Assembly (NCBI GenBank): GCA_002428985.1
Contig: DIYL01000025.1
Location: forward strand, 1 to 40,167
Length of the DNA stretch: 40,167 bases
Source: Anaerolineales bacterium UBA6055
GTDB taxonomy: Bacteria > Chloroflexota > Anaerolineae > Aggregatilineales > Phototrophicaceae
Direction of reading: 5' to 3'
In this document: in pieces, positions 17,501 to 24,423 of the stretch
How the letters are laid out: each line of letters starts with the position of its first letter
Position numbering within the stretch: position 1 is the stretch's first letter
Notes under the pieces: generated by a model
Told to the model about the DNA's origin: nothing
The model's database searches: none
The model's input: the letters and a program-made list of their open reading frames with translations, nothing else
Made by a program: the position numbers and the translations under genes

Positions 17501-18132
17501 GACGCACTTTGCACGATGTACCGTCACGGGTGCAAGACTTAGGTGCAGACCGTCAACCACAAATTTCACCACGACTCATCGGCGAGATTGTGCATGAAGT
17601 CATCCGCTATTGGAAATTTGACCTTGAGCCGAACGATTTTGATGCCATGTTAGAAGGCTACGCCTGGCAACGCGGTCTAACATTCGAACATGAGCGAGAG
17701 GAAGCCGTCAATCGTACCAAACGCCTACTACGTCGATTCCAGCAAAGTCCGGTCTTCGGCTGGATCGAATCTGCCCGTGAAGATAAACGCCCTTTATTTA
17801 ACGAGCTCCCATTCATCTTACGCACACAAAAACGTGTTATACATGGGGTAATTGATGTCTTATTTCAGCAACAGGATGAATCTTGGGTGATTGTCGATTA
17901 CAAAACGAGTAGGGTCAGTAATGACGATTTTGGTGGTCATGCTCAACGCTATCACTTACAAGTCGGAGTATATGCCTCCGCTGTACAGCAACAACTCGGT
18001 GGCATCCTCCCACAGACACACATCCACTACATCCGCCATAATCGCACCGTCCATATCCCAACATCACTATGGCAGTCTGAAATTGACAACCTTGAAGACT
18101 ATATTGGTGAATTGGTAACAGCCGATGATTAA
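14521..18132 (+). CDS. addA: AddA helicase-nuclease subunit
   Basis: The start is the ATG at 14521 (MQPTPEQYDAIHIHDKN). A longer frame from 14425 would overlap the preceding gene and is rejected. The protein has 1203 residues. UvrD-type motifs are complete: Walker A VAGAGSGKTR (Lys28), motif II LLVDEFQDTN (Asp371-Glu372), motif III GDPKQSIYQFRGAD (Asp401), motif V MTVHASKGLEFPVV (His775) and motif VI RLLYVAATRAKD. The C-terminus holds a RecB-type nuclease: GEIVHEVIRYW and VIVDYKTSR (Asp1126, Lys1128). It works with AddB as a dual-nuclease helicase in break repair. The stop overlaps the next gene by 8 nt. Confidence 0.92.
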   Translation: MQPTPEQYDAIHIHDKNLIVVAGAGSGKTRVLVERYLQLLEANPDWHLNSLVAITFTREAAFEMRNRVRKSLEDNVQTEEDKTKLTRWTQLLSEMDTARIDTIHGLCGTILRANAAQAGIDPKFEVLDEVEAKILLEDIVGDTLSALEPPLTSLFSAYESRKVIETLVDPNLINSRFDEIPADPQAIIDEWEKQWAQAVQEAKSALLTSDEADAVQSNFPYPDNDKLGQQYNWFCDKLDQLTDIDAPHEIYTHLKTTHKDGVFKFIGTAGVWGGKEGKKEANNTLRALRNLIGDYLESLGEPFGEIEKDSAQLLPLWYQLLTRIQSAYRQHKSDHSLLDFDDLERITANLLEDESVQGRYRNNEFKHLLVDEFQDTNKAQWRIIKSLASLDRGGSMFVVGDPKQSIYQFRGADVSVFNKVRDEIATIATGDEIPLSVSFRTHKRLIEQFNALFAQLLVRDEDSPVKNFEVVLDKEMTAFREESPQQPVIECLLLDTGMRDEDGKYITNSKKRRKQTYPSDTMRRWEAYEIAQFIQTIVDEKREISFFDGEKVSYRPVTTGDVAILFQSMKNVTLYEDVFKSQGLQFMTIAGRGYYSRQEVWDMLDLLSALHNPADNLSLASVLRSPIFGFSDDMLFALRLITDNHPEKPKPILLWDALKVACEQDIMGITDADMPLVQFSVETLSDLRLMAGRVTISELLRQALAKTGYLAMLTGLPDGARRRGNIEKLLQLAEDSGKITLGKFSRYLTDLSAREIREGEAIIGDDETVKMMTVHASKGLEFPVVILADTSWSRGNAGGDSTLMNDDKHGLSCQVFSLDDNKYVSGFAHRRNMRMLKLKEAAERKRLLYVAATRAKDFLVISGQVSFSKSKGWSARGDWLKQLMGVFELSELNFLPDQIIPFADDTIRVMMPPEPPPQDVLYADAIENLNLWDFIADEADFPPLDVPPPLIHPVKVEASDQVGHISATQIADLGGVKYGSNAGQRQFYRQRFRRRTLHDVPSRVQDLGADRQPQISPRLIGEIVHEVIRYWKFDLEPNDFDAMLEGYAWQRGLTFEHEREEAVNRTKRLLRRFQQSPVFGWIESAREDKRPLFNELPFILRTQKRVIHGVIDVLFQQQDESWVIVDYKTSRVSNDDFGGHAQRYHLQVGVYASAVQQQLGGILPQTHIHYIRHNRTVHIPTSLWQSEIDNLEDYIGELVTADD

Positions 18133-19090
18133 ACAACTAACCCGACAAATTCCAGACTGGGCACGCCCTTCACATCCGATTTTGCAATATGAATTATCAC
18201 GTCTTAAAGAAAGTGGTACATGGCAAGGGCGTATCCTGGCGTTGTTTCTGTTTATGCTCATTCTCGGTTTAGGGGGGTATCTCTATGCGACCTATATCTA
18301 TCAATCACCAACTAAAGGCAATATCACCGATTTAGCATGGCGCGCCCTCTATTTTCCGACATTACTCGTACAGGTCATCACTGCGATTGCCGCATTATCT
18401 TACGGCATCGGCTCCATCGGTAAAGAACGGAGCAATAACACGTGGGATCACCTCCGTGCGACCGCCAGTGGTGCAGAATTTACCCTCCGCGCCCGTTGGA
18501 TTGCGATTCTATATCGATTGCGCGTCACGATTATAGCGATCTTACTTGTGCGCTTCGTATTGATTATCGGTATCTTATACGACATGACCGCCTATAGTGG
18601 ACTTTACGTCGAAATGCTGACCGCCAATCTAACACCAGCCATCCCAGATTGGCGTATTGGTCTCTTAGTGATTGCCCTCATTATGACCCTCAATATATTG
18701 CTGCCACTTACAATGATCGCCTCAGCAGCAGGAATTGGCATTCTAATTTCAGTCGCTATCAAAGAACGTGCTTACACCGTCGCCACGCAGGTTATTCTGA
18801 CATCGTTTCAAGTAATCGTCACAGTCGGCTTGCTGATTGCACTCTCGCAATTTTTATCGGGTGCATTAGAACTATCCGACGAAGCTTTATTTGCACTGGT
18901 CTTGGGGTATAGTAGCTTCGGGGATTGGGGTTTATTATTGGCACAGTTGGGGTCTGTTGGTGAGATTTGGGCGATTGTCCCCTATGGCATTTTAATTGGT
19001 GTCGCCCTAATTCTGATTATGCTCCTACAATCTGCGATTACCGATGGCATGTTAGCATTAGCGGTACGCTTCTCAGAAAGTCGCGAGTAA
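18125..19090 (+). CDS. Polytopic membrane protein, ABC-2-permease-like
   Basis: The 321-residue protein has about six or seven hydrophobic segments and a cytoplasmic N-terminus of about 40 residues. The segment GSIGKERSNNTWDHLRATA after the second helix resembles the conserved E-R-x-x-x-T-W-x-x-L motif of ABC-2-type permeases. No ATP-binding subunit is encoded next to it, so either the partner is elsewhere or the protein is not a transporter. Its ATG overlaps the addA stop by 8 nt (ATGATTAA), implying translational coupling. It is the last gene of the plus-strand operon and converges on the gene at 19146. Function is unknown. Confidence 0.6.
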   Translation: MIKQLTRQIPDWARPSHPILQYELSRLKESGTWQGRILALFLFMLILGLGGYLYATYIYQSPTKGNITDLAWRALYFPTLLVQVITAIAALSYGIGSIGKERSNNTWDHLRATASGAEFTLRARWIAILYRLRVTIIAILLVRFVLIIGILYDMTAYSGLYVEMLTANLTPAIPDWRIGLLVIALIMTLNILLPLTMIASAAGIGILISVAIKERAYTVATQVILTSFQVIVTVGLLIALSQFLSGALELSDEALFALVLGYSSFGDWGLLLAQLGSVGEIWAIVPYGILIGVALILIMLLQSAITDGMLALAVRFSESRE

Positions 19091-19096
19091 TCGAAA

Positions 19097-19117
19097 AGGC
19101 GCACCCAATTGGATACG
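19097..19117. terminator. Weak bidirectional terminator-like hairpin
   Basis: AGGCG and CGCCT flank a CCAATTGG inner palindrome, between the convergent genes ending at 19090 and 19146. On the minus strand the stem ends in CTTTTCG. The mismatched middle and short T-run make the call uncertain. Confidence 0.3.
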
Positions 19118-19145
19118 CCTCTGATAATCAATCTGTTAGATTCAT

Positions 19146-19970
19146 CTACTGCAAGCGATAGCTCTGCATCTGAACTTCGTCCATTGCGTCGATGGTATCT
19201 TGTAGCTTATCGATCTCATCCTTAACTTCAACACTCAGGCGTTGACCCTTGCGTCCGTCGGTCTCTTTTGTACCCAGCAAAGACATCTGCGCATAGACCG
19301 TTCCTAATGACGACAGTGTACTTTCGAGTTGAATTTCAGCCCGTTTAATATTGCTGACAGTTGCCTCAAGGTTCATCTTCTGTTGTTGCAGGCGGCTCAA
19401 CTGTGTTTCCAGATCTTGGCGAACCCGTTCATCAGGCTCATGTTGAATACGAATTTTCACTTTTTCAATCTGTTGTGGCACTTGCTGGCGGTCGCGCATT
19501 ACTAGATCGTTGTTTTCAAACATATCAATATGATGAGCAAGATTATACATATGCGTGATCCAGTCGCTGACATCGTTGACCAATGTGCGTAGACGAGTTT
19601 TCATCGACCCCTTACTACGGTCAACCAGTTTGAGCATATTACGACGGTATTCAAACGCATCGCGCAAGCGTTCACGTGACACGCGATTGCGGATGTTACG
19701 TAAGTCGTATTCACGCTCAAAATCTTCAGCCAGTGCTTGTTCAGTCGCATCAGGGTCGGTCAGTGTCGAGGCAACGAGTGCTGTCTCGGCTAAGCCCCCC
19801 AAGACCAACCAAAACCACGGCTGCCATTCAATAATTGGAATATTCACATCTTGCACAAACAAGAATAAGATCATCGTCACCATAATCGTGACGAGACTTT
19901 CCCATCGTAGCAATGCGTTTGCTAGCAATGCGCCAAATACTTTTTGCCGTGCATTATCATTATCTGCCAT
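19146..19970 (-). CDS. Two-helix membrane protein with long coiled coil
   Basis: The protein has 274 residues. Two hydrophobic helices lie at about 23-43 and 48-68, separated by a short loop (DVNIPIIEWQPWFW). After DPDATEQALAEDFEREY the protein is helical and charged to the end, with heptad-rich stretches at about 155-230. No family is recognised. It sits 314 nt downstream of pspA on the same strand, separated by pspA's terminator. A coiled-coil membrane protein next to PspA could serve as membrane anchor or sensor, as PspB/PspC do elsewhere, but it has no similarity to these visible by eye. It is probably transcribed on its own. Confidence 0.6.
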   Translation of the reverse strand: MADNDNARQKVFGALLANALLRWESLVTIMVTMILFLFVQDVNIPIIEWQPWFWLVLGGLAETALVASTLTDPDATEQALAEDFEREYDLRNIRNRVSRERLRDAFEYRRNMLKLVDRSKGSMKTRLRTLVNDVSDWITHMYNLAHHIDMFENNDLVMRDRQQVPQQIEKVKIRIQHEPDERVRQDLETQLSRLQQQKMNLEATVSNIKRAEIQLESTLSSLGTVYAQMSLLGTKETDGRKGQRLSVEVKDEIDKLQDTIDAMDEVQMQSYRLQ

Positions 19971-20141
19971 AGTTCAGTTCGGCTCCATTAAATGTCTATC
20001 TATTAATACGTCGAAGGAGCGTATTGGTTGTGAATTATACCCATATTGTAAACGCTGAACGTTAGAAATACAAAATCAGACGCTTAAAAAAGTATATCAA
20101 TTGTGAGTTTAATAGTTTGATCCCGATAAACAAGCAATCCA

Positions 20142-20201
20142 TGTAGGGTCGAACCTATGTGTTCGACCGCTGGCGGAGGCGCACACAGGTGTCTCCTTAC
20201 A
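20142..20201. repeat. Palindromic intergenic repeat, MITE/REP-like
   Basis: The outer ends are complementary (TGTAGG at 20142-20147, CCTTACA at 20195-20201). Inside, GGTCGAAC (20147-20154) pairs perfectly with GTTCGACC (20161-20168), and a second imperfect hairpin follows (GGAGGCGC...GTGTCTCC). Compact multi-hairpin elements starting TGTAGGG and ending CCTACA recur between genes in many environmental bacteria. Copy number in this genome cannot be seen from one window. Confidence 0.5.
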
Positions 20202-20226
20202 ATGTGTATCCCATAAAATACCTATC

Positions 20227-20251
20227 AAAAAGGGTGAGACATCGCTCACCC
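20227..20251 (-). terminator. Intrinsic terminator of pspA
   Basis: GGGTGAG (20232-20238) and CTCACCC (20245-20251) form a perfect 7-bp stem with a 6-nt loop. On the minus strand the stem is followed by TTTTT. It lies 34 nt past the pspA stop. Confidence 0.8.
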
Positions 20252-20284
20252 TCGCAAGATTATCGTATCAATGTCAAACGCGAC

Positions 20285-20965
20285 TTATTCGTTGTCGAGC
20301 AAGCGACGTTTACGTTCTTCCAATTGCAATTCAACCTGACCAATGCCGACAGTATCTTCGATTTGATCGGAGAGTTTGCGGGATGCCAATTCAGCACGTG
20401 CATCTTCTTGGTCGATTTGGGAGTAGATGGAATCGAGCAATCCATCAATTTCTTGATCACCAGATGTATCGAGTTTATCCATGCTCTTGAGTGTTTTGGT
20501 CATCACCTTCTTAGTTTCTGCCAATTCAAGCAAGGAGCGCATCTTTTCGCGTTCTTGTTTGATGGTTGTCAAACGGCCTTCTAGTTTGACGCGCATATTC
20601 AACATGCTCTGATATTGCTCTTCTTGTGATTGCCACTGTTCGTAGTATTCTTGCGCCAATTCTTGTTTGGTGTTGAGTTCAGCTTGAGCTGCTGCTGCCA
20701 AATCATCCTTACCGCGCAAAATCAAGGTGTCGATGTCGCGGTCGAGTTTATCAGCTTGGTTTGAGAATTCTTCGTATTTACGTTTGAGTGTACGGACGCT
20801 ACCACCAACGGTCGCAGCCGAGTCTTCTAATGCTTCGAGGTTACGTTCAACTTGACGGATGTATTCATCCATGACCTTCAGCGAGTTGGTTTCCAGCGCA
20901 CGGTCAATCATTCCGTGCATGTTTGCGCTAAATAAGGTTTGGACTTTTTGTAAAATGGATGGCAT
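20285..20965 (-). CDS. pspA: PspA/IM30 (Vipp1-family, ESCRT-III-like) membrane-stress protein
   Basis: The protein has 226 residues, the normal length for PspA. It is helical throughout: an N-terminal helix MPSILQKVQTLFSANMHGM that binds membrane, then EYIRQVERNLEALEDSAAT, a long coiled-coil hairpin (about 60-140), and a C-terminal LEERKRRLLDNE. PspA oligomerises on damaged inner membranes and preserves proton-motive force. This copy has its own promoter (-35 TTGATA, -10 TATACT) and terminator. The ribosome site GAGGGGAT is strong, suggesting high expression. It is the only complete, canonical member of the four-paralog cluster 20285-23097. Confidence 0.9.
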   Translation of the reverse strand: MPSILQKVQTLFSANMHGMIDRALETNSLKVMDEYIRQVERNLEALEDSAATVGGSVRTLKRKYEEFSNQADKLDRDIDTLILRGKDDLAAAAQAELNTKQELAQEYYEQWQSQEEQYQSMLNMRVKLEGRLTTIKQEREKMRSLLELAETKKVMTKTLKSMDKLDTSGDQEIDGLLDSIYSQIDQEDARAELASRKLSDQIEDTVGIGQVELQLEERKRRLLDNE

Positions 20966-21018
20966 GTTTGGATTATCCCCTCACTGACCTATTTTCCGAG
21001 AAAAATCATAATACTAGC

Positions 21019-21048
21019 AGTATATCATAGACTCTATATGATTATCAA
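21019..21048 (-). promoter_or_regulatory. Promoter of pspA
   Basis: On the minus strand TTGATA (21043-21048) and TATACT (21019-21024) are 18 bp apart, each matching the sigma70 consensus at five of six positions. The predicted leader is about 47 nt. No sigma54-type GG-N10-GC element is seen, unlike enteric pspA. Confidence 0.5.
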
Positions 21049-21152
21049 AAGCTATGCTATGACTATTATACACGTTTACGTAATTTTTATCTTTGAGTTG
21101 CAGATGAGTGATTCGCTTTTGGCAATTGATTGTTAAATCAATAAACAGGCTA

Positions 21153-21779
21153 TCAACTCTTAATAGTGGCAAGCATTTTGCGGATGTCAATCTCAAATTG
21201 TCGATTGAATGTTTCAACAGCTTGGGTGGTAATAATCCACTCGTCTAACCAACATGTATCAGTCGGTTTGATATTATCAAATTGGAGTAATCGTTCAACA
21301 ATCTGTAATGATTTGTCCGACAGCTCAACATCTTGCAGTACTTCGACAATTTGTTGCGTTAACCATAATCTTACTAATAATCTATATCCAACAATCCAAC
21401 AAATTTGAGCATCGTGACTATATTCGTTCCATTGTTCAAGATAATCTTGCGCCATTTCTTCAGCTGTATGTAATGGGGTATCATATGTAAAAATACCATT
21501 CGAACTATCAGTCAGACTACGTTGCCATCGTTCGTGCAAACGCGCTCGTTCAATCGCTTCATGTTTGGCGCGCTCAAGAGTCTTCGCATATTTATCTTCA
21601 GATATTATCGCACGTCGTTCAAACCATTTTGCAAGAATAAATAGCTTGCCAACGGTCCACCCGACCTGTTTTTGATAATCGTTGATTACATCAATCGAAC
21701 TAGTATCGACCACATAACGAACAATTGCTCGTAAATCAGCGTGTAATAATGGTAAGGCTTGAGTTACAGCTTTTAACAT
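21153..21779 (-). CDS. Divergent PspA-like paralog 2
   Basis: The protein has 208 residues. It aligns by eye with PspA at LLHADLRAIVRYVVDTSSID (compare the PspA first helix) and at TAEEMAQDYLEQWNEYSHDA (compare LAQEYYEQWQ). Between and after these anchors similarity is lost. Trp is unusually frequent, and a hydrophobic stretch QICWIVGYRLLVRLWL (about 128-143) replaces a charged coiled-coil segment. The conserved C-terminal E-R-K-R-R tail is absent. It starts 5 nt after the natural stop of the broken paralog 3. Function may be altered membrane binding or none. It is intact as a frame. Confidence 0.6.
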   Translation of the reverse strand: MLKAVTQALPLLHADLRAIVRYVVDTSSIDVINDYQKQVGWTVGKLFILAKWFERRAIISEDKYAKTLERAKHEAIERARLHERWQRSLTDSSNGIFTYDTPLHTAEEMAQDYLEQWNEYSHDAQICWIVGYRLLVRLWLTQQIVEVLQDVELSDKSLQIVERLLQFDNIKPTDTCWLDEWIITTQAVETFNRQFEIDIRKMLATIKS

Positions 21780-21784
21780 GATTA

Positions 21785-22399
21785 TTAGTTATCGTTTTCC
21801 AATATACTACGCTTGCATTCTTCGCGTTGGAGTTCAACCTGACCGATACCGATTAAGTTGTCTGATGATTTACTCTGTTAGTCTAGATAGGAACTGTAGG
21901 TAGCTTGTTCTATCTCCGCTTGTCTATGCAGTTCTATGATGTCAGGTATTTCGCAACTTGCAAAATCTTTCGCCATTTTTTCGCTCAACTGTCTAATATA
22001 GACGATTCGTTGCTCTAAATGAGTTACAATTACTTGCATCTGCTGGTATTTTTCTTCTTGAGCCTGCCACTGCTCATAGTATTCTTGAGCAAGTTCGATT
22101 CTAGTATCTACGCTATAGAAAGTTGATGATGCTAATTCCTCCTTTGCATGTAAAATCTGTGCATCAATGTCTCGATCCAGTGTATCAGCATGTTTTGAGT
22201 ATTCGTCATACTTTCGTTTCAGTGTTTTGATCGAACCAGCTACTGTCTCTGTCGATTCTTCCAGAGTTTCAAGGCATCTCTTAAGTCGCCTCAAATACTC
22301 ATCTATGATTTTTGCAGACTGTATTTCAAGTGCTTGATCAATCAGTTCGACCATATTTGTACTTAGCAGGGTTTCACATACTTGGGAAATAGAGGGCAT
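21785..22399 (-). pseudogene. PspA paralog 3 interrupted by one in-frame stop
   Basis: Residues 1-135 follow PspA closely: MPSISQVCETLLSTNMVELI, ETVAGSIKTLKRKYDEYSKH, DRDIDAQILHAKEELA, ELAQEYYEQWQAQEEKY. The frame stops at TAA (21878-21880) after YSSYLD. Continuing in the same frame gives LIGIGQVELQREECKRSILE and a stop at 21785-21787, which is the PspA C-terminus (VGIGQVELQLEERKRRLL). One nonsense codon therefore separates the tail, and about 22 residues of the fourth-helix region are also missing relative to pspA. It could be a decaying gene or make a truncated 173-residue product. A hairpin with the ribosome site in its arm precedes the ATG. Confidence 0.75.
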
Positions 22400-22443
22400 G
22401 AAAAATCCTATCTACTATTTGCTTAGATTTACGCAGATAGGAT
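22400..22443 (-). promoter_or_regulatory. Hairpin covering the ribosome site of PspA paralog 3, terminator-like
   Basis: ATCCTATCT (minus strand, from 22443) and AGATAGGAT (to 22405) form a perfect 9-bp stem with a 21-nt loop. The 3' arm contains AGGA, the only ribosome-site candidate for the ATG at 22399, and the stem is followed by TTTTT. It may therefore end the upstream transcript or hide the ribosome site. A 21-nt loop is long for an efficient terminator. Confidence 0.45.
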
Positions 22444-22464
22444 GCATCATGTTGTAACTTAATA

Positions 22465-23097
22465 CTAGTCATCACGTAAGAGTCGCCGAGAATCACGGAT
22501 TTGTTGTCTCAGATAGTCCAAATAGGCTTCTACATTGTCATCGTAACAGGCGACCATACTCTGTTTAACACGCGCAATTTCATCATCGACTTGTCGTTCT
22601 ATTTGCGTCGTTGTCGGCTCATCAATCGACTTACCGGAATTTTGCGCATCGAGGACAATCCCAGAAATCGACTCCGCGACTTCCATCCGTATGGTCAAAC
22701 TTGCGACAAAATCCGAAGCGCGATCATGTAAATCACATTCGACTTCACATTGTTCGCGCAGTTCATCAGCAATGTGCGCATCCCATGGTGTTTCCGCACC
22801 AACCACACGTATATACATGGCTGTCTCGCTCAGATAATCCAGCATCAGGTCTTCAAATTCGCGCCGTTCTTCCATCTCAATCGATGCCGATTCATCAAAC
22901 TCTTGGACTTGCTCATACAAATTTTGTATCGAAAAAGTCAACAATCCAATCATATCGTCCATCGCAACAATATGACGCTGAAGTAACCGAATATAATCCG
23001 ATAATAATTTTAAATCGTCGTCTTCCAATACGGCTTTTACCATCAAGTCGAGGTCAATATCGAGCAATGTTTGTGCTTTTTTAAATAATTTTTGCAT
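22465..23097 (-). CDS. Divergent PspA-like paralog 4
   Basis: The protein has 210 residues, strongly acidic and helical. The start LFKKAQTLLDIDLDLMVKAV followed by LLSDYIRLLQRHIVAMDD matches the first two helices of PspA position for position. The C-terminus EAYLDYLRQQIRDSRRLL echoes the PspA tail. The central coiled-coil hairpin is replaced by an acidic segment with ETPWDAHIADELREQC and several Cys. This suggests a PspA-derived protein that keeps the membrane-binding and end contacts but not the polymer-forming hairpin. It is first of the three-gene run 23097-21153. No firm promoter is identified. The kinase upstream ends in its own terminator. Confidence 0.55.
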   Translation of the reverse strand: MQKLFKKAQTLLDIDLDLMVKAVLEDDDLKLLSDYIRLLQRHIVAMDDMIGLLTFSIQNLYEQVQEFDESASIEMEERREFEDLMLDYLSETAMYIRVVGAETPWDAHIADELREQCEVECDLHDRASDFVASLTIRMEVAESISGIVLDAQNSGKSIDEPTTTQIERQVDDEIARVKQSMVACYDDNVEAYLDYLRQQIRDSRRLLRDD

Positions 23098-23140
23098 GTG
23101 ACTATCCTATAGCGATATATCATCCTTCCATACTATATCC

Positions 23141-23174
23141 AAAACAAAAAACCTGCTACGCAATTGGTAACAGG
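23141..23174 (-). terminator. Intrinsic terminator of the hybrid kinase gene
   Basis: On the minus strand CCTGTTAC pairs with GTAGCAGG (one G-T pair) around a 7-nt loop, followed by TTTTTTGTTTT (23141-23151). It lies about 37 nt past the stop at 23211 and separates the kinase from the PspA-like run. Confidence 0.8.
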
Positions 23175-23210
23175 CTTTGAATTTTTGTTTAAATTGATGA
23201 TTTATGGAGG

Positions 23211-24323
23211 TTAAGCAGGTTGCTCCACAGGCAATTTGACAGTCACAGTCGTCCCTTTGTCGGTACTAATGATGCTACGGCTACCATTGTGAATCTGTAC
23301 CAATCCATCAACGATCGCCAAACCAGACCCTGACCCTTGATCTTCATACAATTCCCGATTGATCTGATAGAACGGTTGCCAAATATTCTCAATCTCCTCA
23401 GCAGGGATTTTGCGTGTACCGCCATCTGCCACCGTGATCTGAATATGGTCATCTATCGCTGTGATATCAACTGACACGGTTGTTACATCACCCGAGAATT
23501 TCACGCCATTGTCGATCAATTCTCGTACAATCACTGTCAAAAATTCACGATCAGCTGTGATTTTCGGTAAATCATCTTGACATGTGATCGATAACTTATC
23601 TGCTTCTTGTTCAAGGATTTGACGGCTCGCATCAACAGCAATATCTTTGAGACTTTCAATCGGATATTTACGCCATTGAAACGTTTTAGCCGCATCGCCT
23701 TCTTCAATCTCAACCAGTAAGATGAAGTTCTCGATTAAGCGACGTAAACGAGTCGCACCGGAATTCACACCTTTCAAAAAGGTGATAAGCTCGGTGTTCG
23801 TCATATTATCGGGGTCAAAGTCTTTGAGAAGATCCGCATACGCAACCACCAGTGTTAATGGTGTGCGTAATTCATGATTGAGTGTAACCAAAATCCGACG
23901 TTTAATCTGTGAAATTGTATCTTGATTGACTTGATTGATTTTCTCAAAACGCGCTAGACGCGAATCAACAGCAACCAACAAATCTTCAGCATCGAATGGT
24001 TTCTTTAGATACACATCAGCACCCAAAATGTTACCACGCTGAACATCGGCTTTTTCACCTTTTGCCGTCAAAAAGATGAATGGGATATTGACCCATTGAT
24101 CTTTTTCGCGCACTTCTGTCAAAAATGTAAAACCATCCATGTGAGGCATCATAATGTCGGATACAATCACATCAGGTTGTGCATCAGAGGTTTCTAATTT
24201 TTCTAAACCCTGCACACCATTTTGTGCTGTTAGTACGTTGTAATTGCCCAACTCTAAAATTTCTCGGATGCCAGATAGGAGATGAATATCATCCTCTACC
24301 ACTAAAATTGTTCCTTTTGCCAT
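23211..24323 (-). CDS. Response regulator-histidine kinase fusion (REC-HisKA-HATPase)
   Basis: The protein has 370 residues. An N-terminal receiver (1-122) has VVEDD, phospho-acceptor Asp56 in VSDIMMP, FLTAKG and Lys108 in LKKPF. A short coiled linker leads to HisKA with His150 in TLNHELRTPLT and HATPase_c with RELIDNGVKFS (N box) and GSGSGLAIVDGL (G2). The G1 box reads ADGGTRKI instead of D-x-G-x-G, a departure that may weaken ATP binding. There is no sensor or membrane domain, so it probably takes phosphate from another kinase. Its position next to the PspA cluster hints at envelope-stress signalling, but the terminator at 23141 makes it a separate transcript. Confidence 0.87.
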   Translation of the reverse strand: MAKGTILVVEDDIHLLSGIREILELGNYNVLTAQNGVQGLEKLETSDAQPDVIVSDIMMPHMDGFTFLTEVREKDQWVNIPFIFLTAKGEKADVQRGNILGADVYLKKPFDAEDLLVAVDSRLARFEKINQVNQDTISQIKRRILVTLNHELRTPLTLVVAYADLLKDFDPDNMTNTELITFLKGVNSGATRLRRLIENFILLVEIEEGDAAKTFQWRKYPIESLKDIAVDASRQILEQEADKLSITCQDDLPKITADREFLTVIVRELIDNGVKFSGDVTTVSVDITAIDDHIQITVADGGTRKIPAEEIENIWQPFYQINRELYEDQGSGSGLAIVDGLVQIHNGSRSIISTDKGTTVTVKLPVEQPA

Positions 24324-24423
24324 TTAAGCCTCACACAATTCACACTATTAACCATTCATATATAACATAGTAAACCATAATTCTTGATACAAGCATTGAT
24401 ATTTAATTGTGAATTAGAAAACA

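Larger units (their letters stand above)
19971..20284. other. Gene-free stretch between pspA and the coiled-coil membrane gene
   Basis: The 314-bp gap contains no plausible coding frame. It holds the pspA terminator (20227-20251) and a folded palindromic repeat (20142-20201). The rest (19971-20138) presumably holds the minus-strand promoter of the gene at 19970, but no confident -35/-10 pair is seen. Confidence 0.6.
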
